From positions 2,367-8,336 of the forward strand of contig METF01000236.1 of NCBI GenBank assembly GCA_001771235.1: a DNA stretch of 5,970 nt. The letters are read 5' to 3'. This stretch comes from Candidatus Zhuqueibacterota bacterium RBG_16_48_16. Its GTDB lineage: Bacteria > Zhuqueibacterota > Zhuqueibacteria > Residuimicrobiales > Sediminimicrobiaceae. Positions 1 to 3,673 of the stretch are shown piece by piece. Made by a program: the position numbers and the translations under genes. The notes beneath the pieces were generated by a model. It saw nothing but the letters and a program-made list of their open reading frames with translations. It was not told the DNA's origin and did no database searches. The number at the start of each line of letters is the position of its first letter. Positions within the stretch are counted from its first letter, which is position 1.

Positions 1-31
1 CACGCTGTTGCCATTCATCCGTTAATTCTTC
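1..31 (-). pseudogene. Out-of-frame continuation of the Bro-N gene, cut by the window edge
   Basis: Reading the minus strand from 31 to 2 gives EELTDEWQQR, which matches the segment I expect right after RGIAI(R) in full-length bacterial Bro-N proteins. The upstream frame gives ATC at 34-36, and two bases (GG, 32-33) are left before GAA at 29-31. One base is therefore missing from what would be an Arg codon (CGG or AGG). Restoring one base would read RGIAI-R-EELTDEWQQR. The rest of the C-terminal domain lies left of the window, so whether it is otherwise intact cannot be seen. Confidence 0.7.
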
Positions 32-474
32 CCGATCGCAATGCCGCGCATCCTCTTTTCGATCCAATCTTCAGGATAGCCTTTTAATGTATACAGTAGT
101 CGCGTTCTTTTTGTAGCCAGCTCGGGATCTTCAATTTCCTGCACCCGTTCATAACCAACTTTTGCCAGCCAGCGCTTAAAGGGTTCTGCTTTGGGAGAGG
201 GGATCGATTGGATGATACGAAAGATACCCTCGGTATTAGCGCAGTTCATTTTTTGACTACCGCCTTCTGTTGTCACTTCAAGGGTATGTACAATTTGTAC
301 CCACCCTTTTCTAAGCTCAGGATCACGCTGCCTCATTCTTTGAATGTATTGTTTGGGATCACTCGAATCAGTCAGCACAAAAACAACATCTTCAACAACA
401 AACCACCATTCGTTCTCAAAGATGGTTTTGCGGATTTTCTTTCCTTTGAACGGTACAATTTTTGTTGATTCCAT
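22..474 (-). CDS. Bro-N domain protein (BRO / phage antirepressor-like), likely frameshifted at its 3' end
   Basis: This 150-residue ORF is nearly all Bro-N domain, the putative DNA-binding N-terminal domain shared by baculovirus BRO proteins and phage antirepressors. Seen directly: the opening KIVPFKGKKIRKTIFENEWW, then VVEDVVFVLTDSSDPKQYI (about residues 27-45), RQRDPELRKGW, the highly characteristic ANTEGIFRIIQSIPSPKAEP (about 79-98), FKRWLAKVGYERVQEIEDPE and GYPEDWIEKRMRGIAI. From memory, bacterial homologues continue after RGIAI with an 'R-x-ELTDEW' segment and a C-terminal domain of over 100 residues. Here the frame breaks after RGIAI and ends at GKN-stop, while the expected continuation is readable in another frame at 1-31. 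The ATG at 472-474 follows a strong Shine-Dalgarno GGAGGG (480-485) with 5 nt spacing. Function is inferred only: possible DNA binding or regulation, often on mobile or prophage DNA. The break may be a real mutation or a sequencing error. Confidence 0.85.
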   Translation of the reverse strand: MESTKIVPFKGKKIRKTIFENEWWFVVEDVVFVLTDSSDPKQYIQRMRQRDPELRKGWVQIVHTLEVTTEGGSQKMNCANTEGIFRIIQSIPSPKAEPFKRWLAKVGYERVQEIEDPELATKRTRLLYTLKGYPEDWIEKRMRGIAIGKN

Positions 475-479
475 AATTA

Positions 480-485
480 CCCTCC
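480..485 (-). promoter_or_regulatory. Shine-Dalgarno site of the Bro-N gene
   Basis: The minus strand reads GGAGGG, then TAATT, then ATG (472-474). This is a near-ideal ribosome binding site and supports the chosen start. Confidence 0.75.
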
Positions 486-606
486 GCTTAAATACAACAA
501 CAGAATTACTACCCGCTTGCCAAAAACCTGCCTATTCTGTTATGTATCCGCTCAATATTTTATGGCACGTTTAAAATGCATGGCAATTCTCAATTAATTG
601 CTAAAC

Positions 607-638
607 GCATGGTTGCATGACTGCATGGCTGCATGCAG
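607..638. repeat. 8-bp tandem repeat, four units of GCATG plus three bases
   Basis: Four consecutive 8-bp units are gcatggtt (607-614), gcatgact (615-622), gcatggct (623-630) and gcatgcag (631-638). Each begins with GCATG; the last three bases vary. A further isolated gcatgg lies at 579-584. The last two units overlap the 26-bp palindrome. Confidence 0.75.
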
Positions 639-646
639 CCATGCAG
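621..646. repeat. Perfect 26-bp palindrome without a loop
   Basis: The left arm is ctgcatggctgca (621-633) and the right arm (634-646) is its exact reverse complement, centred on GCATGC at 631-636. It could extrude as a cruciform, bind a dimeric protein or form an RNA hairpin. It lies 147-172 bp upstream of the Bro-N start and about 75 bp past the end of the membrane gene. Rightward it is followed by a short CTTTTTG (653-659), but no rightward gene ends here, so I do not call it a terminator. Confidence 0.85.
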
Positions 647-719
647 GAATACCTTTTTGATCTATAATCAGCGATTTTTCCACTATTTATTGAGCGCATA
701 CCCTGTTATCCTTTCGTTA

Positions 720-1397
720 TTACTTGCTCCCGCGCACCTGGTGACCAGCTACCTTTTTCCGCCTGTGTCTGACAATGACATAAGCCCCGGCGACGATGAG
801 TAAAAGTGCAAATACCACTTCAGTGCCAAGCCACGGCTCACTTTCCGTATATACCAGTAAAGCGAGCAGGAGGAGAATGGCGCCGACGTATTTCGCCCAG
901 CGGAAAACACGCTTTTCAGAGCTTTGGCTCCGGAGGTAGAAAAATGTCAGGCTCACCCCCAGCAGAAAGACGATGCCTTCCTGGTCGGTTCTCAGCAATC
1001 GTGTGACATCCAGGATCACGATCGAGCCCAGGGTGAATAAAATTCCGGACGGAATAATAGCCCACCAGTTGTTCGAATTCTTCTTGTAAACATAGGCAAA
1101 GACGGCCGAACCCAGCCAGAGGAACAACGCACCGGCCAGGTCGTCCGGAAAATCTATAACCAAATCGGCGACAAAAAGGAAGCCGATGAAATAAAGCAAG
1201 AGTGAGACGATCAGCGCCCACCACCGCCGTTTGTCTTTGGTATAGCTGTGGGTAAAAAGGTAGCCGATCACAAAACAAATTCCGGCGGCAATGATGTGTT
1301 TGAATCCGCCGCCATCTACGAATCGTGATACCAGAGAGAGCAGGCCGATGCCGATGACGATAAATCCAATGATAAAACCTTTTTTTCTTTCGTTCAT
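720..1397 (-). CDS. Polytopic inner-membrane protein with repeated WW motifs, function unknown
   Basis: This 225-residue protein is strongly hydrophobic, with about eight likely membrane segments near residues 7-24, 33-50, 58-78, 85-103, 111-130, 139-155, 168-184 and 190-208. The N-terminus (MNERKK) and C-terminus (RHRRKK...RGSK) are basic, consistent with both ends in the cytoplasm. Two segments start alike: KRRWWALI (about 57) and SNNWWAII (about 108), with a weaker third at RVFRWAKYVG (about 163), roughly 52-54 residues apart, suggesting internal triplication. Similar 'WWA(L/I)IP' membrane proteins occur widely as uncharacterised families, but I cannot name this one and propose no function. 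The ATG start is supported by AAGGTG (1403-1408) with 5 nt spacing. The barrel gene ends 93 bp upstream, so the two could share a transcript. Confidence 0.85.
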   Translation of the reverse strand: MNERKKGFIIGFIVIGIGLLSLVSRFVDGGGFKHIIAAGICFVIGYLFTHSYTKDKRRWWALIVSLLLYFIGFLFVADLVIDFPDDLAGALFLWLGSAVFAYVYKKNSNNWWAIIPSGILFTLGSIVILDVTRLLRTDQEGIVFLLGVSLTFFYLRSQSSEKRVFRWAKYVGAILLLLALLVYTESEPWLGTEVVFALLLIVAGAYVIVRHRRKKVAGHQVRGSK

Positions 1398-1402
1398 TTC
1401 TG

Positions 1403-1408
1403 CACCTT
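1403..1408 (-). promoter_or_regulatory. Shine-Dalgarno site of the WW membrane-protein gene
   Basis: The minus strand reads AAGGTG, CAGAA, ATG, a good ribosome binding site that fixes the start at 1395-1397. Confidence 0.65.
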
Positions 1409-1446
1409 ATATTGAATCCGGATTTATGGCGAGTGATAATGAGGAA

Positions 1447-1475
1447 AGGATAAGAATAAAATTTTACCTAATCAA
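1447..1475 (-). promoter_or_regulatory. Possible weak sigma70-like promoter for the membrane-protein gene
   Basis: On the minus strand TTGATT (1470-1475) is followed after 17 bp by TATCCT (1447-1452), each with four of six consensus bases, in an AT-rich 93-bp gap. The match is modest, AT-rich DNA produces such hits by chance, and many FCB-group bacteria use different promoter consensus sequences. Read-through from the barrel gene is an equal alternative. Confidence 0.22.
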
Positions 1476-1490
1476 GCGGATTTTATTCAG

Positions 1491-3107
1491 CTAAAATCTG
1501 AACGAAAGCTCCACATTGACCAGGTTGGAGCGGGAGTCGGAACCTTCCAGGTTGCGGTCGTCATTGTGATCGATGGAGCTGAACACATTGAGCTGCCAGT
1601 GATCGGTAAGGTTCCAGGTGAGGAAGAGAAAGAGGGAGTTTATGTTGCGGTTCGAATAGAGGGACAGGCCGGTGCCGTTTTCCGCCGGTGCATTGGGATA
1701 GCGTCGAAATTCAAAAGTGTTGGAGATGCTCGCCATAAATCCGCCGAATGTAAAAATATCAATCGACAGAAACGGGCCGTGTGAAAAATAATCTTCAATT
1801 TCGACCGAGCTTTCATTATCGCCTTCGAGCCTGTGGATGCGATTGCGATAACGGTAGCCTAAATTGATCGACCAGGTCGTGCCCGGGCTTAGCGAAAAAG
1901 AAGGAAAAACTGTCACGTCAGAGTAGTCGGGCGTAACCGTTGAAAAGTATTGATAGTGCCGGGACTCCACCTCCGCTTCCAGCCGCAGGCCGAACCGGTC
2001 AGACAGGTTTTCCCGGAAAATAAGCTCGCCATAAATTTCCCGGAAATCATTGGTAAAGAGCGAATCGACATAGCCATTTTGATAGCTGCGAATTCTTCCC
2101 TGCACCCTCGCGTATAGGGATGATTTGCTCAAAGACAGGGGCCAGTAATCGGCTTCAAAAATGTGTTCGCCATAATTTTTATCCGGCAGGGAACCGTATT
2201 TCCTTTGACGTAATTTGTACAAAAGATCAAATCGCCCCGGGCCATAAAAGGCAAAGCCGAGCCTGGCCTTGATCTCGTTTTGCAGAAAATCCTGAAAAAA
2301 ATTCGATTCAACGGCATAGTTGCGCACTTGCAGCTCGTCCTCCAGCTCAATCGAGCTTCTTTCACCTGTTTTTAGAGCGCCTCCGACAATCAGGCGGTCA
2401 TAAACGTATTGCAGCTCGTCGTTTCTTTTATAGTCCGTGGCCTCAAAACGGTTTCTCAGGTAGGAATTCAGGCTCGGGGAATGTCGGATTTCATGGTCGA
2501 TATTCGCCTGGAGGGTGTTGTACTGGTTGCTCAATTTCCCTTCGACGGCCCCCTGGGTTGTCGAGTTGGCGGTTAAAAGGCTTTTGAGGAAAAGGCGAAA
2601 TCCCGCAAAGGGATTCCCTTCGCTCTCGAAGAGAGTGCTGTCCGTGTCGTCAAAGGCGATCCCGAATTTTTGTTGCCACAGATCGGCGCCCCAAAAAGCT
2701 TCATAGTCCACCTGCGGGCCGGTGGCAGCTTTGGCCGTTCCATCCGTCGGGAAATCCATGCTCTCTGCATCTGTGGCAAAACTTAGCAGGTCGATGGCAT
2801 AGTCTGCGTATTCTGTGGCGATGTCATAGTCGCCGTTTTCGGCACATTGTTTTGCCTCGGCAATGATATCGATCATTATTTCGCTTGTCGGCAGTTTCCC
2901 GTTTTCTTTTTCAATATCCAGCACAAGACGCCGGAGCCTGCTAAAGGCTATTTCGTAAATGACTTTTTGATCGTCAGAAGCAAGGCTCAGGCTGTCGGGA
3001 GGATTTTGTTGCGCCCCGACTTTTGTTGAGGTGAAAGGGGAAACGCTCAACATCGATAGCCACATTATCGCAGCTATAGACAATCCTGGAGATACGATGC
3101 TCATCAC
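1491..3107 (-). CDS. Predicted outer-membrane beta-barrel protein with an N-terminal helical domain
   Basis: This protein of up to 538 residues is of no family I recognise. Residues 1-33 look like a signal peptide (SIAAIMWLSMLSV core, likely cleavage after VGA before QQNPPD), though it lacks the usual basic N-terminus. Residues about 42-112 are helical and charged, including SRLRRLVLDIEKENGK and a TPR-like stretch AENGDYDIATEYADYAIDLL. From about 145 to the end the pattern is of amphipathic beta strands with aromatic ends and turn or loop residues between, for example FEFRRYPNAP, YRYRNRIHRLEGD and LTDHWQLNVFSSIDHND. The C-terminus NVELSFRF ends in Phe, as expected of a BAM-recognised barrel. 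A mid-size barrel in the outer membrane is inferred; the cargo is unknown. The start could be GTG (3105-3107) or the adjacent ATG (3102-3104). The purine-rich AAAAAGG just upstream suits the ATG slightly better (4 nt spacing). Confidence 0.8.
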   Translation of the reverse strand: MMSIVSPGLSIAAIMWLSMLSVSPFTSTKVGAQQNPPDSLSLASDDQKVIYEIAFSRLRRLVLDIEKENGKLPTSEIMIDIIAEAKQCAENGDYDIATEYADYAIDLLSFATDAESMDFPTDGTAKAATGPQVDYEAFWGADLWQQKFGIAFDDTDSTLFESEGNPFAGFRLFLKSLLTANSTTQGAVEGKLSNQYNTLQANIDHEIRHSPSLNSYLRNRFEATDYKRNDELQYVYDRLIVGGALKTGERSSIELEDELQVRNYAVESNFFQDFLQNEIKARLGFAFYGPGRFDLLYKLRQRKYGSLPDKNYGEHIFEADYWPLSLSKSSLYARVQGRIRSYQNGYVDSLFTNDFREIYGELIFRENLSDRFGLRLEAEVESRHYQYFSTVTPDYSDVTVFPSFSLSPGTTWSINLGYRYRNRIHRLEGDNESSVEIEDYFSHGPFLSIDIFTFGGFMASISNTFEFRRYPNAPAENGTGLSLYSNRNINSLFLFLTWNLTDHWQLNVFSSIDHNDDRNLEGSDSRSNLVNVELSFRF

Positions 3108-3194
3108 GCCTTTTTCAAAGGTTGTAAAAGTAGAACTAGAGCGAAAGTTTAGAGTCGAATAACAATCTATCTATTCCGTTTACTAAAAAGAGGG

Positions 3195-3328
3195 TGTCAT
3201 TCCTTGAGGAATCTTTGTCAAGCGTGCACAAATTGAAAAAAACGCAAACGGATTTTATAAGTTCTCCCAAAAAATGCCGCTACATCGGGTGCGATTACAC
3301 AATGACAACGATTCTCAAGAGAATGACA
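3195..3328. repeat. 134-bp MITE- or REP-like element with 26-bp imperfect terminal inverted repeats
   Basis: The left end (3195-3220) begins TGTCATTCCTTGAGGAATC and ends TTGTCA. The reverse complement of the right end (3303-3328) begins TGTCATTCTCTTGAGAATC and ends TTGTCA. Aligned, 24 of 27 columns match, with one mismatch and two single-base gaps. Each end also contains a small hairpin (attcc/ggaat on the left, attctc/gagaat on the right). The 82-bp interior has no coding potential. This architecture fits a small non-autonomous mobile or REP-type element; no transposase lies in the window. Confidence 0.6.
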
Positions 3329-3399
3329 GTCACACCGAATTACGGACACGGTAGATGGTATTCGGTCTATTGCAACGACGCGTCCGACGTACCATAAGC

Positions 3400-3414
3400 C
3401 ATTCCTTGAGGAAT
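3400..3414. repeat. Solo copy of the inverted-repeat element's end
   Basis: The 15-mer CATTCCTTGAGGAAT is identical to 3198-3212 in the left terminus of the 134-bp element and is again followed closely by TGACA (3415-3419). It forms a small hairpin (attcc, loop ttga, ggaat). It may be a remnant or a solo end. Confidence 0.6.
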
Positions 3415-3454
3415 TGACATAAAAGTTTCGTTGTACTCGTAGTATCGTTTGATG

Positions 3455-3490
3455 AAAAAACAGCGCGGCAGAAACGATCTCTGCCACGCT
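3455..3490 (-). terminator. Intrinsic terminator for the leftward T9SS cargo gene
   Basis: On the minus strand AGCGTGGCAGA pairs with TCTGCCGCGCT (3480-3490 with 3462-3472): 11 positions with one mismatch, around a 7-nt loop (3473-3479). A single G separates the stem from TTTTTT (3455-3460). A GC-rich stem plus U-tract in the right orientation is a canonical Rho-independent terminator. It lies about 185 nt beyond the stop of the T9SS cargo gene, past the 86-bp palindromic element, and isolates that gene from the barrel gene. Confidence 0.75.
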
Positions 3491-3528
3491 TGTTGAAGTA
3501 ATTACGGCTTGAGCGAGAACTCTTGCGA

Positions 3529-3614
3529 TGTCATTGCGAGGAGAGAGGAACGAACGACGAAGCAATCCCTACGTCTCAGGAGATTGCTTCGGCAAAAAAC
3601 GCCTCGCAATGACA
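3529..3614. repeat. 86-bp nested palindromic element (TGTCATTGCGAGG ends)
   Basis: The outer arms TGTCATTGCGAGG (3529-3541) and CCTCGCAATGACA (3602-3614) are exact 13-bp inverted repeats. The inner arms CGAAGCAATC (3558-3567) and GATTGCTTCG (3582-3591) are exact 10-bp inverted repeats, extended by CCT (3568-3570) with AGG (3578-3580). The sequence resembles, from memory, a dispersed palindromic repeat seen in many unrelated bacterial genomes (TCATTGCGAGGAGCGAAGCGACGAAGCAATC and similar). It lies 60 bp past the T9SS gene stop, so it would be transcribed as a stem-loop in that mRNA's 3' end. Confidence 0.75.
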
Positions 3615-3673
3615 GAAAAATTTCAAATCAAGTTGTCATCGTTCAGACACTCTCTATCTGGTAATACCGTCTT

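Larger units (their letters stand above)
475..719. other. Non-coding spacer between the Bro-N and membrane-protein genes
   Basis: This 245-bp spacer has no convincing ORF. It holds the Bro-N ribosome binding site (480-485), a 10-bp palindrome caattaattg (591-600), and the GCATG tandem repeat and 26-bp palindrome (607-646) listed separately. I see no clear promoter for the Bro-N gene. No intrinsic terminator for the leftward membrane-protein gene is visible, because the 26-bp palindrome is not followed by a T-run in the leftward direction. Confidence 0.6.
3108..3673. other. 566-bp repeat-rich intergenic region without a gene
   Basis: No ORF here looks real: those present run across inverted repeats and the terminator. 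The content from left to right is about 87 bp of leader for the barrel gene, a 134-bp inverted-repeat element (3195-3328), a solo end copy (3400-3414), a leftward intrinsic terminator (3455-3490), and an 86-bp nested palindrome (3529-3614). A weaker hairpin, accgaat (3334-3340) with attcggt (3360-3366), lies between the first two. I could not identify a convincing barrel-gene promoter. Confidence 0.65.

Noticed and set aside
916..1278. Minus-strand ORF of 120 codons overlapping the membrane-protein gene
   Set aside because: It lies entirely inside the membrane-protein gene in another frame and has an atypical Arg/Cys/Pro-rich composition.
1479..1498. Hairpin gattttat/taaaatc over the stop codon of the barrel gene
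   Set aside because: The 7-bp stem is AT-rich and no T-run follows it in the leftward direction, so it is too weak to call a terminator.
3218..3565. Minus-strand ORF of 115 codons in the intergenic region
   Set aside because: It runs through the intrinsic terminator and parts of three repeat elements, has no ribosome binding site I can defend, and resembles no protein family.
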